A DNA stretch of 64,000 nt from Epiperipatus broadwayi (GCA_028023455.1 JAQFVV010000567.1:308897-372896), one strand, 5' to 3'; counted from the stretch's first letter, positions 1-12,917 are shown. Notes: generated by a model from the sequence alone, not told the origin. Translations and numbers: made by a program.

Positions 1-1250
1 AACATTAAGAGAAAACAATGTAATCAACAAATCTTGAAGTTTGCGGCCATTGTATCATTCTAAAAATGTATAGAATGTTATAAATACCAGAGATTCCTTC
101 ATTAAAGTTTACTTGACCAATCAGTCAATTTTTTTATGTCCATATATTGAGATGTAGGGGTAAATGACTCTAAATGGATCTCTACTAAAGTTCAATGAGT
201 GATAAATCAAATAAATGCTTATTTAGATAAATTATTAAGAACATTTAGTTTCATCTACCTATTTAGCTCACACACATGTATGAGAATCAATGTTTGTATA
301 ATTTATAATACTTTGGGAATTTTATAATATTTTATATATTTTGATAAATTCATTAACAATGTATATAAGACATCAATTTATAATTTGTGTCTAACTTATA
401 ATTTGTTTAAGTTATAATATTTTGTAATATTTTATAGCAACTTATAATAATTTAAGCACAATATTTATCCAACATTTTATCGTCTAATATTTTCTATTTT
501 AACAATTTTATTAGCCACTTATACATAAGGCTGATTAATTTATCATTTAATTTATAATATTTGGTAAAAATGTATAATAATTTCTAATTTTATTACTAAT
601 AATTTTGTATAGAATAAATTGATATCAAGAGATTGAAACAATGGCCAGCGGGAATTTTATCAGATTCATATCTGAACAAAATGTATGGAAACAAAAGATT
701 ATATCTGTTACCAGATATATGTGAAATTAAAAAAATATCTTGCCTCAAGGCAACATTCTTTAAATATTTGCCTTGTATATAAATAGCTAAATTTTTGGCT
801 ATCAAAATTAATTAGAATCTTGTTCTATTTGGAGATCAGAGTCACAATACTTCAATGCTAGTTTACATTATAATACCAATCATGTAAGGATAAGAAGAAG
901 GTCATTTGCTTCCCCTCAGACCTCTGTGAACCTCATCTCACCTGCAATGCCGGAGTCTGAAACATCTACTCTGAAAATGTAAACAGTTCCAAGAAATGCT
1001 CTCCTGTATGAAGATCTACCACTTTACTAATGCCTGTTTTCAACTCAAGTCTATTTATGCACCTTCAATCCCAAGATAAAATACCTACATTGCCACCAGC
1101 TGATGAATTTTTGATTAATTAGTTTGCTTCTATTTCCAAATTATATTGTAAGCCTTTTTATGTCTATTTAATTCTCAAAACTGTTATATATATAATATAT
1201 ATATATGAAAAGAAAGTTACTGTTAACACTAACTGAAATAATTATAGAAC
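1..1250. other. no gene recognised (AT-rich)
   Basis: AT-rich sequence with no ORF resembling a known family and no splice-supported exon. The short reading frames look like chance frames. A small (AT)n tract lies at about 1190-1206. Confidence 0.5.
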
Positions 1251-1426
1251 ATATACAAACCATTATACAATTACAAATATCCAGTAACGCCCTCTGTTTA
1301 AAGATCTATATCTCAATAATAGCAAACCTTAAAATGATACCATTTTAAGGTTTGCTATTATTGAGATATAGATCTTTAAACAGAGGGCGTTACTGGATAT
1401 TTGTAATTGTATAATGGTTTGTATAT
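1251..1426. repeat. perfect palindrome, 86-bp arms
   Basis: Bases 1251-1336 and 1341-1426 appear to be exact reverse complements separated by only 4 bases (ATAC). The lack of arm divergence implies a recent origin or active homogenisation. No GAAA/CUGANGA hammerhead core is seen in the arms. It directly abuts the hammerhead-like PLE tail that begins near 1430, so it may be a foldback MITE or a snap-back copy of a PLE end. Confidence 0.85.
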
Positions 1427-1454
1427 TATATATATATAAACAAAAAAGACTTAT

Positions 1455-1512
1455 AAATCCAAGAAATAATATATTTCAACCAGAGGACTGGTTTTCATCA
1501 GAAAGAAAAAAT
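1455..1512 (-). ncRNA. hammerhead-ribozyme-like motif (PLE-1 end)
   Basis: On the minus strand, CUGAUGA (complement of 1495-1501) is followed by a perfect 6-bp stem II (AACCAG/CUGGUU), then GAAA (complement of 1474-1477) and an AU-rich stem III that can present a UH cleavage site. This is the hammerhead core order. A convincing stem I between the flanks is not visible, so the copy may be inactive or truncated. Hammerheads in the terminal repeats of Penelope-like elements are known, and the upstream PLE remnant in the same orientation supports the call. Confidence 0.55.
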
Positions 1513-1970
1513 ACACAGTAAAATTGCGATATTAAAAAATTACAGATTTGATAAAAGATTATAAATTTAACAAAAAAAACCTCCTGATTGGACACAAAAT
1601 CTAACACAGAATATCTACCCAACCAATGACAAAATTTAAAAAAAAAAACTACCTTTCCTCCTAATCAAGCTTAAATTCTATTTAAATTGAAATAATAAAT
1701 AAAAAATCCAAAATTAAAAATTAATATATATATATATGTGTGCATACATACAAAAATTAGACTGTGCTCACATACAAAAAATAGCTATGCTCTCATTAAT
1801 ATTCATTAAAAACTAAAATACTTATACATATTAATCAAAAATTATAGTTAGTGCAAAGTACAATAATTAATTATTTACCTATATAACAATTAAACACAGA
1901 TATTAAACATCCATATAACCAATCATTACATAAAAAATCTATAAGAAAATTTTTCGCATATAAAAATTAT

Positions 1971-2178
1971 TTAAGAGACTAGATAACCTAAAGATGTAAT
2001 AGTTCCAATGTTTAAATTCAATCCATGTGGGTCTAAGGTCTTGAATTTAAAAATAAAAAAACTCTCCTTTTGTTTCCTCTCCCTTGTAGAAAAAAAAACC
2101 CTCCTGAAAAATTATTACTCTTAAATCATCTTCATTTTTATGCAAAATGTCAAATCTATGATTAGTCGTTCTGACATG
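1971..2178 (-). pseudogene. PLE GIY-YIG endonuclease C-terminal fragment
   Basis: An open frame of about 68 codons runs from HVRTTNHRFD to GTITSLGYLVS and a TAA stop at 1973-1971. It contains DDLRVIIFQEGFF and a basic patch. This matches the C-terminal part of the endonuclease in PLE-B (compare SIDNLRVVILHNNF and GTITSLNYLIS at 48.7-48.86 kb). The GIY and YIG motifs themselves are missing; upstream sequence runs into an (AT)n tract. Truncated, not functional. Confidence 0.65.
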
Positions 2179-3684
2179 TAAACTATATATATATATATAT
2201 ACAACTCACTCTAATGCTATATAATTTCTTTTTAAATTTGGTGCGGCAATTTAGATTGAATTTTGTTTCTTTAATTTGTTATTTTGATTTATTTGGTGTG
2301 CCAAGTTTGTATCAAACCCAGTGTGTAAATTTAAATCTGATAGCTCATAGTTTCTCCTATTATACAAGGGAAACATAAGTTTCTTTAAAATTAATCGTTC
2401 AGCTCACTCAGTTTTATACAAATTGTTTGATTGTTTTCTAATAATTTCACGCTCAACCCTCATCTCATTATTAAGTTGTCTTACCTATCCAGTAGTTAAA
2501 ACTCACTAGAAGTGGGCTTAATATTTACTTATTTTTTATCAGTTATAACATGTACGAAGTCACTTTGAGGTGTGTGGGAGAAAGCTATTCTGTCCTTCTT
2601 AGTTTTAGAATCTTGCCCATATAAAATTTATCATTATTAGTTAATTGCTCAGTGGGGGGGGGGAGTGTTGAGCATTGCATTATGCTGGAGAGCAGATTAT
2701 TTAAATCAGGTATTAATGAATTTGTTATGGTCATTAGTAACCGATTTATTTATGCTTGGGTATTATAAGTGTATATTTACCATCCATTATTTATTAATTG
2801 TCTTGCTTTGCCATATACTTTTGGGATCTTTGGAATGGACCAATCCACTCCTCATTATCCCTCACAAAGTAAAGGTTTTTCCTAATGGAATTTGACTTCA
2901 GGCACATCTAATAAATGAGTATATGGGAACAAACAGATGAAGCGTCCTAACATGCTATCCAGTGCCACTATTTTTCACAGATATGTTTTGGTTGTTAGAC
3001 CAGCGTATCTTTTCTTTTATGCAAACATGACAAAGCCACCCAGAGTTTCTTAAATGATCTCATTCTTACAAGTGATGAGAAACTATAACGAATACCACCT
3101 TCATTATTATTCATTTTTTTACAAACCTGCAATACTCTCTGTCAGCCGTAAGAGCATGCCATTTCTATCCATTCTATTCAATGACTTACATTAAATTATA
3201 TAATTGGGGTTTATGTCAGGCTAAATCATCTTACTCCCACTCATCCGTCGGTCTTCATGATTTAGTAGCATGCATCCATATATGCGAGCAGAATCGAGCC
3301 TTTTAAAATCTTACTTTATATGTATGATAGTATAATAAAACATTTGTTGTACATCTGTAATCTTTTAGATGAGGGTAAGCCACTATGTATTCTCAGTGAT
3401 TTAATGAAGTTTTTCCATGACCTTGTCATATTGACCAAACTAATCCACTTTATACATTAATTGCACCAACCACCATATGTTTACTGCACCTATAATCTTA
3501 TTGATATATGTTAAATTGTATTACAGTCACACTCATTAATTTTCATGGTAAAACAAATATGTATCTAGTTGTGTATGGTCTTGAATGACCTATTTATTTA
3601 ATTCAGAAGTGCATAATTACAAATTAAATTAGTATCAGATATGTAACCTCGATTGTATAGACATCCCAAAGCTATGTTGTTTTA

Positions 3685-3686
<2 letters not shown>

Positions 3687-3729
<43 letters not shown>

Positions 3730-3731
3730 AC

Positions 3732-3773
<42 letters not shown>
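3687..3773. repeat. (AT)n microsatellite
   Basis: Nearly uninterrupted AT dinucleotide array with a short TAATATATAACATATAT interruption in the middle. Confidence 0.95.
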
Positions 3774-3775
<2 letters not shown>

Positions 3776-4015
3776 CACTTAATAAATTTATTCTAGATCA
3801 TTTATCTGTATTTTTGCATTTATTTATTATTTGAATCTCTATTATTTGCTATTTTATGAGACATATAATTCTTTATTTGAATTAAATGTTTAAATTCAAA
3901 CCCTTTATTAATGTTTCTTGAATATTATTATGGCTCAAATCATTAATCAATGTCACAACAACAGTCTATACTGTTTTTGAATGGTCATAATTTATAGAAG
4001 TTATTAATTAGCCCC

Positions 4016-4016
<1 letters not shown>

Positions 4017-4106
<90 letters not shown>
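4017..4106. repeat. (AT)n microsatellite, about 90 bp uninterrupted
   Basis: Pure AT dinucleotide array of about 45 units, self-complementary and able to extrude a cruciform. Confidence 0.97.
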
Positions 4107-4108
<2 letters not shown>

Positions 4109-7100
4109 CCTCATAATTTTTACAATCTGTTTGAAAAATTTTAAATTTAAGATATATTTACTACATATGTAATTTTGTTAATAACAATCTTTCAAAAGTA
4201 ATTAAAGTAATTTATAGTTTTGATATTAAAATTGTCTGATGTTTGAGAGACGTTTCAATAAGGATGATAATAGTATGTGGTTGGAAAACTGGATAATTAA
4301 TACTCATTAATAAATTTAATAAATAAATGTTTAATAAAAGTTTTAAAAAGACAAGTTAAAATTAAATGCATATATTTATTGTTGATAAAGATTAATATTT
4401 AATAGTGTATATAAATATGTAATAATTGAGTATAATAGAAGATTAATATTTGATTTTAATAATATCGAATTATTATTTTAAAAGTTGTTATAATATATTT
4501 TTATTTTAAAAATATTTATTTTTAAAAAATAAATTTTAGTTTATTTTTAGATTATTAACGTTTTATCTGTGTTAAAACAGATGTTATTAGACACATACAC
4601 ACATCTTTGAGTTTTTTAGTAATGCCAAAACTATTTTAAAATTTTGTTATAAAATTTATAAGTATTATATTGCTATCATGAGATAAAAATAAAAATATTA
4701 ATGTGAAATATTAAATCTGATTTTTAAAAATACTCTTAAAAACATAACGAATAAAAATAGACTTATTTTTTATAAAATAATCTTATAAAATTAAAATGAA
4801 ATAAGTAAGAAAGTATATTTTTAAAAAAAATGTTTAATGAATTTAAATAAATGATAAAGATTAATTTAAGAATTTAATAATTAATAAATAATAAATATTA
4901 AATAAGTCATTATTTATTTTTAATTCTTATTTTGAAATATGTAAATAAAATTGATTTTTAATTTCCAATCAGTGAGTTATTCTATAAAACCAAGTTCAAT
5001 TGTTCGGAGGGGATTATGATTGTAATTTTTAAAGTAAAATGTGCTATTAGAGATAGTAAGTAAAATTATAGACACTCTCTAGTCATTTTAAAAATTATAA
5101 GAGAGTGGTTTTAAATAATTTATAAAGTTTTATCAAATATCAGTGCTAATTTAATTATATTTCCTATTGATCGTCTCTATCGAACTCAATTTACTATCAA
5201 ATAGTCATGAAGACATCATATAAGGATAAAATGTATTGGAACTTTATACTAAAAATATAACAAACGCTGGATTAACTAAGAGAATTACTAGATGGATAAA
5301 GTAATATTAGACATTATATAAATTTAAAAGTTAATTTAATTAATTTTTATAAAGACAAATATTTTAAAGAGAGAAATACTTTATGAAGAAAGTATATTAA
5401 ATTATAATCTAATATATATCTTGGTAAAGATATGGTAAATAATAATGATTATATAAATATTTCCTTGTAAATCTTTTGTTTAAAGACTAAATTTTGACAG
5501 TTTTAAAACAAATAAATTGAAGTTTAATTGAGAAATACCTATAAGTAAAATTATTATATTATTAAAGTCTACTTGACAGAAGAATTAAAAAATTAATCTT
5601 ACCTAAATTATTTTATTAAGAATGCAAATAAAATATCTGATATCCAAGTCAATTTAAAATAATTAAATAAGAATTTATAAACTTTGACTAATTCTAAAAA
5701 TAATAACTTTTAAATAATTTTTCTTTAAAGAATGAATCCGGATCTTATAAACTATTTTAATTTTATTTTGTTTATGGTGGACTGACTTTTATTTTATTTT
5801 TTTAAAAAATTTTCATTTTTCATAAAAACTTTAAAACAGATGTACCGGAAAAGGAAGTAATGTGTGGTGAAATTTTGCTAGGAAAAAGAACAATTATGGG
5901 AAAGAAACACTTATTTTATTAATATTTTTTTATTTATTAACTAACATAAATATTTAATTAATTATTGATTTGTTAAAGATAGGAAAGTACATTTACATTT
6001 TAAAAATAACTAAATATTAATATAACATTTCATTCATAAAGTTTATTTTAATAATTATTTAAGACATAATATTTTAAAGAATAATTTTAGTAAATGAAAT
6101 TATTTTTAAGACAATAATCCTGGATGAATCTATGGTACATTAGGTATCATTTATGTAAAAATTATATAATAATAATAATTTGATTATTTGATATTTTTTT
6201 TAGATCAACCAAATATTATTTGATTTTGAATGAATGTATAAATATTTAAATAATATACCCAAAGATTAGTAATAACAGTTTTATTTTAATATCATACTTT
6301 GAATTTATGATTAAATTTAATACAACATAATATGAGAATCTAGAAACAATTATATGATTCTTTCGATAAATTTTAGTTTGTTAAATGTTAGGAAGAGATT
6401 TATTATATTAGTATGTTATTTATTTTTCTTTCAAGTAGTAAGAGATATAAAAATCTATATTTTATTTTATTTTATTAGATAAGTTAAGTTAATTTTACAT
6501 AGAAATTTATATTTTGATTTAAGGTTTATCGATAAGATGATAGTATAAGAGAGTTTGGATAATGATTTTTTTTTTAAAATTGGTTATCTTTTTTCAGTTG
6601 AATAAGGTAAAATGATATTTGTAGATAGAAGTTTATTAGGAAAGAATAGGAATAACAAGTTAAGAAGAGTAATGGTTTAACTAGAAAAGAATCATAGAAT
6701 TTTATTTAATATAATATCTTATAAAATCGGTAATTGTTGAATAATTTTAAAGATTATTTTAAAAGAAATATACTATTATATTTTGAAGAAGTAATATGAA
6801 ATTACATTAGAATGAAATAAATAATTATAATCAATAATGATTATTATATTCAAAGTATATCATTTATACATTATTTGAATTGGAGTAATGCTAATAGTAA
6901 ATGTAATACATATTAGTACATTATAAGATAAATACAGAAATACTTAGTGAAGTAGATTTAAATTGTTAATTTTTTTATTTACATTCTATTTTTAGATATT
7001 TTCATAAAATTTTCTTGTATTAATTGATGACAAAATGATATCTATTAAATTTAAGTTCATCAACTTAATGAAATGTTGATAAAATTTAAAGAATGTATAA

Positions 7101-8604
7101 ATTATTTATTTATGATTATGGAAATAGTAACAGTGTAAAAAAAAATTGTATTATTATTATTATTTTTTTTTCTTTTTTCTGTTAAGAAATATTAAATAAG
7201 TTATTGGTTAAAGTTGATGTAAATAAATTTGTTAATTTTTTAAAATTTCGAATTCATTATTTTACACACACATTTGACAACAGATAATTTGAATAAACAT
7301 AATATTTGCACAATATGAATTTATTATTATTATTATTTTAGAAAGAAACACAATATTTTCTTAATATAATTTATAGAAATTGATTGACATTAACATATAA
7401 TATTATAATGGCAGAAAGTAATTATAATGCACAATATAAGAGTATAATATTATTTATTCCACAGATTGTTAAATTATAAGAATTTAGTATATTTTAAAAT
7501 TAAGATGCTATATGGAAATGAAAAACATGTATTGATTTCTTATTTTCTTAATGATTAATAGTATAATAAGAATAGATAATATTAAGTTATACACTAAGAT
7601 TATTCTTGTTAGTTAGTGTTATTGGAGTAAGTTAGGTGTATTTAGGTTTGATATTAAATCCCTTATCATTCCTATCTCACAATTATTATTACTTTAAGAT
7701 AATTAGAAAACCTGAGATTATTTAATTATATTTCCTTAACAAAGATTGAGATTTATTTATATATTATTATGAAAGGTAGTTAATTTATAAAAGACATAAG
7801 AGGCTAGAGTAGTAAGAAATAAGAAGAGTAATTAGTATTTTATGCCATTGAGATAAGTCTTGAGAATGCCAATGTAAATCATTACCAATTGTAACTTCAC
7901 TTCACAGTCTCATGATTTTAGTAAAACTTCTTAATTAGTAGAGATATTGAATTATATTAATTTTTGATAAGTTATAATAAATTTGATAAGATATAGTATT
8001 ATAAAAATATATTAAAGATAGTTAACATTTTTGATAGCATAACGATTTAATTGAGCTAATCATATTTTAAGTTATATCATATATTGAGAAGGAGGGAAAT
8101 TTTAAAATATATAATATATATATATATATATAAAATAATTGTTTCAAGTATCTTGCTCTCTTTGTTGTCATTGTTGGGCCTGAAGTAATGAAAAGCTAGT
8201 TAGTATCATCGAAAGCATTGTTCATATAGTCATAGACCCTGGAGCACAGGTAAATAGGTTGATATTTGATATTGTTCCTGACTTATGTACCTTGCACATA
8301 CTAGATGTATATATGTTTGTTTTGATTCTAGATCTTGTTGAATGAATACACAATTTTGATCGTGTATATATATATATATATGCAAATATATTAATTACTT
8401 TATAAGTGTTTGATTTTATCAGTGCATCATTAACTTTTAATTCAATTCTATTATAACTATCCACATTATGGATACATTAGGAACATACATTTTTAAACTA
8501 AGTCATATAGCACATGCTACAATTTAATTTCATATTCACATTGTTTTAGATACTCAAAGTTAAGTTCATATATATAATTTTAAACTTTTATTTTATCATA
8601 TATT

Positions 8605-8725
8605 AAAACATGACCCAAACTTGTGAAAAAGACAAATGATCCCCAAGATGTCCATTTTGTGCTGAACCAGTATTTATCAGTAGATGGAAATTGCAATCTC
8701 TTACACATATCTATTTATCTTCACC
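8605..8725 (-). repeat. interspersed repeat R1, partial copy
   Basis: Contains the shared core TTGTGAAAAAGACAAATGAT ... GTGCTGAACCAG ... ATCAG, also present near 16.1, 31.0 and 31.5 kb. In the fuller copies the minus strand has a tRNA-like B box (GGTTCAAATTCCC), so R1 is probably a tRNA-derived SINE. This copy lacks that head. Confidence 0.5.
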
Positions 8726-8888
8726 ATTTTTTTCAGTATATAATTTAATAGTTTCACATTTTCTACACTCATAACTTATATACAAATCACTTGATGAAAA
8801 TTTATTAATAAATTTTACTAATCATTTATTAAGTTAGGCATTATTCCTAGCTCAAATATATACTTAAAGACTTAATATATATATATAT

Positions 8889-10876
8889 TATAACGGTCGG
8901 GGTCGATTAGAGTCTTACCATATCTGCCATACAAGGGCATCACCAGGCCATTCAAACCTAGAAAATTTATATAGTAGGCAGATACTTAAGTTAAGATCCA
9001 ATTTTAATTTATTATAGACCGTTAGCCCCAGTCACTAGCTTGCGGAGCAGCAGAGATAATGTATAATTTATTTTTAAAGAAAAAAAGATAATAAAAAATA
9101 AGAATAAGCCACTTCCAGATTAACAATACATAGAAACATTTATTTTGCACATATATAAAATTTAGAATTATTTACTTTAGTATTATTTTTATTTTAGAAT
9201 TTAATTTACATTTTAACCTTTTATTTTAGAAGTTCGCACAGATGAATTCATTAATATTTGATTAGAGTGTCGAGTATAGATAACTATATAGATTGCACTC
9301 AAAAAAGAAAATATTCTATATCCCTTATTTAACCCTAAGCCAAAAGTTCACAATCAAACTAATACCGATCTATCTGATATATTGATGTATTCAATGCAGT
9401 ATGAATATGACAGCACAATACCATACTGTCAGAAATATACATCTGAACAGCATGATTATCTAGAAGAAATATCTCTCGTCCAGTACAGGAATACTTTGTC
9501 TGTCTGGCAAGAAGAACAATTAAAAAAAAACTCCATAAGAAAGGGAATGTGGTCCTTTTTGTTGTCTTACTATCCCATTCCATAGGTTAAAGGGATGATC
9601 CAAGGAGCAGGGAATACCATCTGCTTCTGATGGTTAGTAAGAAATGGGACTTATTTTGCTCAAGTTCAGTGTATAATGTGATCCTGCACCTAGTGGATCT
9701 TCATGCTACATTTACTAATTATACCAATACATCCAATCCATTGACCCAATTTAACTGCAAAACAAATAACCTAAGATTTACCCTCCCTTAAACTAACACA
9801 ACTTTACAAATCTATGCAGCCATTCATGCCCAACTTAAATTTAACATGATTTAATTAAAAGTTTTAGCTTAATGTGAAAAAAAACATAGTAAACACTTAA
9901 AAGAATGGAAAGTTAAATTAATGGAAATGATTTTAAAACTACATATGATAAAAATAATTATTAATGATTAAATTTGGTCAGATAGGAATTTATATTTATA
10001 TTTAAATATTGGAGATATTTATACTTAATGTTCATGAATTTATATATATATATAATTCTTACAGTTTACAAGTCCATCATTAATAGTTGCTTGTAATTTG
10101 GATCCAGTGTTAATTGTCATGATGTCCTGGGGAGACTGTTATGCCATTAACCATTCTATTCATATTTATCTGGAGGTCCTTTACTGTAGCTGGTATAGCT
10201 CTTTGCAGGATTTTATTGCAGGAACATGATGTCCTGGGGTCCACAACATAGGAAAATGATATATCATTTCTTTTAGAAAAACTGAAGGGATTGAAAGTGC
10301 ATCTTTTCAATCCCTTCTCCTTCAACTTTTCTGGACTTAACACATATAGCACACATACTATGAAAAACTCAAAACTATTTTTGATTTTATATCAAACCTC
10401 CAGATTAACTGAACATGATGTCATGATGATGATGATCCTTTCACTGTGGTTCATTCTCCTGAGGAATTTTTTATTGGCTATTCTGTTCTTATTGTTTTTC
10501 TCTCCTATCTAACCTTTAATTATAAATTTTGAGATGCCCAAGGACTAGTTTACTTAAGACCAATTAAAAATAATCATTTCCATTTTTTAGTCTTTTACAC
10601 AATAGTAAGTAATTAAATTTTGTACATTCTTAAAGATATATTTTTATCTCTAAATCTTTAAGTTTTTGTTAAAAATTTAATTTAAAAAAAAATTTTTTTT
10701 TTTAATAAAGTTTTCTTTTAATAATTTTCCATCTATGCAATTTTATATATATACAAATTTAGATGACTTTTAATTTTCAATTTTTAATTCTTAAAAAAGA
10801 AGTTTTTATTTGCAAACTTTTTATTTTTAAATTCTAATTTTATTTAAAATAATGTAACAGCATGTGTGCCATTACA
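8889..10876 (-). mobile_element. solo LTR (same family as 17.15-22.17 kb), reverse orientation
   Basis: A diverged minus-strand copy of the 2.1-kb LTR. Shared blocks include the start TGTAATGGCACACATG (complement of 10876 downward), a GGGATTGAAA...TTTCAATCCC hairpin near 10.3 kb, the block near 9.75-9.86 kb matching 18.04-18.18 kb, and the end around 8.89-9.05 kb. It ends CCGTTATA where the family has TCGTTACA. No second LTR or internal region adjoins it, so it is a solo LTR left by recombination or a fragment. Both ends abut (AT)n. Confidence 0.7.
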
Positions 10877-10916
<40 letters not shown>

Positions 10917-10917
10917 A
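10877..10917. repeat. (AT)n-(GT)n compound microsatellite
   Basis: AT dinucleotides grading into GT dinucleotides directly beside the solo LTR boundary. Confidence 0.95.
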
Positions 10918-11009
10918 ATAAATTAAGTTTGATGTTTGTATTCTTTCCAAAATATATATAATATTCAAATCTATATATATCAAAATACAGTATAATTCAC
11001 ATAATATAT

Positions 11010-11070
11010 AGTTCTATTTAGAAGTACTTTCAACTATACAACTTGTAGTCTTCATCAACTATATAACATT
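11010..11070 (-). ncRNA. degenerate hammerhead ribozyme motif, left arm
   Basis: The minus strand reads UUGAUGA (complement of 11052-11058; canonical CUGANGA with one change), a GACUA/UAGUU stem II, GAAA (complement of 11028-11031) and a loopless AGU/ACU stem III leaving a CUU cleavage triplet. Stem I has only about 3 bp next to the core. The right-arm copy carries different lesions, so the two together imply an intact ancestor. Confidence 0.5.
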
Positions 11071-11227
11071 GAATAATCAAAATGAGACATACTTTCACAA
11101 TACCCATAGTTCAATTTACATTTAGTTCTCCCAAAATTCTGTTATTTTAACATTTGATGATTGCTGATTCATTAACATTTGACAATTTCTTGAAATCAAC
11201 ATAGTCTCTTTTATTTTACATTTATTG

Positions 11228-11285
11228 TGACTATATAACTGATAAAGACTACAAGATGTATAGTTAAAAGTACTTCTAAAAATAA
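11228..11285 (+). ncRNA. degenerate hammerhead ribozyme motif, right arm
   Basis: CUGAUAA at 11239-11245 (G8 changed), a stem II equivalent to that of the left arm, AAAA at the GAAA position (about 11265-11268) and the AGUACUU stem III. Probably inactive because of the two core changes. Confidence 0.45.
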
Positions 11286-11327
11286 CTATAATTTATGTGA
11301 ATTTTACTGTATTTTGATATATATACA

Positions 11328-12331
11328 CACCTGGGTCTCATTTTACGTAATAGAAAGGTTCCTTAGAAAACACATGCAAAAAAAATCGTGCAAAAATAGA
11401 CATAATTTACCTTGAAAAAGGGGGGATACAGACTGTGATTTTTCAAAAATCACATAAAAACAAAACACCAACATAAAATTATTTTAAAATTCGTGCAAAA
11501 AAAAATGAGGAAATAAAATATGATTAATAAAAAATTTTAAATTTGAAAAAAATTGATACAAGACAAACTTTTTTAAACTATAATATTTAATTTTATTCAA
11601 AACAATATATTTTTATGCATAATTTACAGGACAGTAATTGACATTTTTATATACGTTTTAATTATTATCGCTACTTGCCGATAAACAGGTTCGTTTGCTA
11701 ACTGGTAAAAAATCAGATTCTTCACAAGAGGAAATACAACTAGCACCAACTTCACTCTCATGTTGTGTTAATGGTTTTCTGGTGACAGCATAATTAGTAA
11801 TTAATCTTTGAGATGATGATTTTATTAATTGTTTATGAAGTTTGCGATATCCAGACATACAACCATTTAGCTCTCATTGGAATTTAAGAGCACATTCGTG
11901 ATTAGTGTCATTAATAAGAAAATAATTAAAAATAAACTTGCTGACACTAAATGATTAATAATTGATTATGTTCTTTTTTAAAAAGCAAAAACAGAATGTG
12001 ATTTAAAATGCAAAATTAACATGCACAATGTTTGAACAAATTTACATTATAATCTTGTAAAATTTAATGTGGGTATACATAAAATGTGGAAATCATGATT
12101 TTAATTTCATTATTGCATAAAATCTTACTAATATAAAGCACTGAAAATATTGAAATTACTAAGATGAAAGTCGAATTCCAATAATGTGCTATTACTTTCA
12201 ATATGACATAAGTGCGCAAAATTTATTATTTAAAGTATTAGCGCATTATCGGAGTTTGACTTCCAAAAAACCATGAATCGTGTAACTTCAAAATTTCATT
12301 AAAAAAATCCATGTGAAACGAGACCCAGGTG
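11328..12331. mobile_element. TIR DNA transposon, non-autonomous, about 1.0 kb
   Basis: Begins CACCTGGGTCTCATTTTAC and ends with the inverted form (complement CACCTGGGTCTCGTTTCAC), giving TIRs of about 18 bp with two mismatches. Flanks are TA-rich (TATATACA left, TATATATAT right), so the duplication cannot be read unambiguously. The only frame of note is 11858-11658 on the minus strand (66 aa, starting MSGYRKLHKQLIKSSSQ). It is Ser/Lys-rich and vaguely like the N-terminus of a transposase, but too short to assign. The superfamily is unresolved; most likely a deletion derivative. Confidence 0.75.
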
Positions 12332-12435
12332 TATATATATTGATTTCAATATTATATATATGTTAATTCTAATATTTTCATGAATAAATGATTTCATATT
12401 ATTATTATTTTCAGTACATTCCATGTAGTAAAATA

Positions 12436-12490
12436 TCTAAATAGCTGACATTTCAGTATAATAACAAGAATCTTCCTCAGAGTGTCCTCT
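12436..12490 (-). ncRNA. hammerhead-like motif at the PLE-A 3' end
   Basis: On the minus strand CUGAGGA (complement of 12474-12480) is followed by a weak stem II, CUGAAA (GAAA complement of 12451-12454) and UGUC, whose GUC could be the cleavage triplet. The GIY-YIG frame of PLE-A ends inside this motif. The same motif, better paired in stem II, recurs at 49.08 kb. Confidence 0.5.
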
Positions 12491-12917
12491 TTCTCAAATC
12501 ATAGGCATGCATGTGAGATTTAAAATCGTTTAAATCTTTTTCTTTCTCCTCATATTTAAATTCTATTGGTTGAGAAATTTTCAAATTTATTTTGTCTTCC
12601 AATAACTTCTTCCAAATGTTGTTAATCTTTTTTAATTCACATCTTTCATTTATGCTCTTGGGTCTTTTAAAAATATCTATAGCTTCTCTTAGCAATCTCT
12701 GGTCATATTGTTTAATTTTTGCTAGAGTATTTGTTTTATCAAAATTGATATCATGATTAGTTAATTGTATATGAGAATAAATAGCTGGTGAATTGGATTT
12801 TTCTCTGATGGCCAGAATGTGTTCTTCCTTTCTAATATTTATTCTACAATTAGTCTGTCCAATATATGTATGTAAACAGACCCTACATGGAATTTCATAT
12901 ATACCATGACACTCCAA
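12477..12917 (-). CDS. GIY-YIG endonuclease domain of a Penelope-like element (PLE-A)
   Basis: A 146-codon uninterrupted frame encoding the C-terminal endonuclease of a PLE polyprotein, which nicks the target for retrotransposition. Residues 5-7 are GIY and residues 18-20 are YIG (TYIGQTNCRINIRKEEH). The conserved Arg, His and a downstream Glu (LLREAIDIF) are present, as are two Cys (PCRVC) before YIG as in other PLE endonucleases. The Met is internal to the original polyprotein: the upstream RT portion continues in other frames at 12918-13781. The domain itself looks intact, but the element is 5'-truncated and frameshifted, so expression as a working protein is unlikely. Confidence 0.8.
   Translation of the reverse strand: MECHGIYEIPCRVCLHTYIGQTNCRINIRKEEHILAIREKSNSPAIYSHIQLTNHDINFDKTNTLAKIKQYDQRLLREAIDIFKRPKSINERCELKKINNIWKKLLEDKINLKISQPIEFKYEEKEKDLNDFKSHMHAYDLRKRTL

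Larger units (their letters stand above)
1430..2350 (-). mobile_element. Penelope-like element, 3' end (PLE-1)
   Basis: Minus-strand remnant of a Penelope-like retroelement. It contains the tail of a GIY-YIG endonuclease frame (2178-1971), an AT-rich 3' region and a terminal hammerhead-like motif near 1455-1512. Upstream sequence (about 2200-2550) may be further decayed PLE coding sequence, but no clear RT motif is readable. The endonuclease tail resembles that of PLE-B (48.5-48.86 kb), so the two are probably one family. Confidence 0.65.
2351..8600. other. long AT-rich stretch without recognised genes
   Basis: About 6 kb with no ORF of recognisable family, no RNA gene and no clear transposon termini. 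It includes a G10 tract (2654-2663), two long (AT)n arrays and, from about 4.1 to 8.1 kb, extremely AT-rich sequence. Frames such as those at 2665-2895 and 8222-8464 are short and match no family I recognise. It may contain decayed repeats. Confidence 0.5.
10973..11325. repeat. foldback element with paired hammerhead-like cores
   Basis: The left arm (about 10973-11066) and right arm (about 11228-11325) are imperfect inverted copies around a unique centre (11067-11227). Each arm carries a hammerhead-like core facing the outer end. The architecture matches the clean foldback at 58.6-58.9 kb and is interpreted as an inverted dimer of a PLE-type terminal repeat. It abuts the TIR element starting at 11328. 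Confidence 0.65.

Noticed and set aside
4100-8100. A possible organellar or endosymbiont insertion because of extreme AT content
   Set aside because: No mitochondrial or bacterial gene, rRNA or tRNA could be recognised; composition alone is not evidence.
9359-9585. Overlapping 67-74-codon frames on both strands
   Set aside because: They lie inside the diverged solo LTR, match no family and overlap each other antisense; chance frames.
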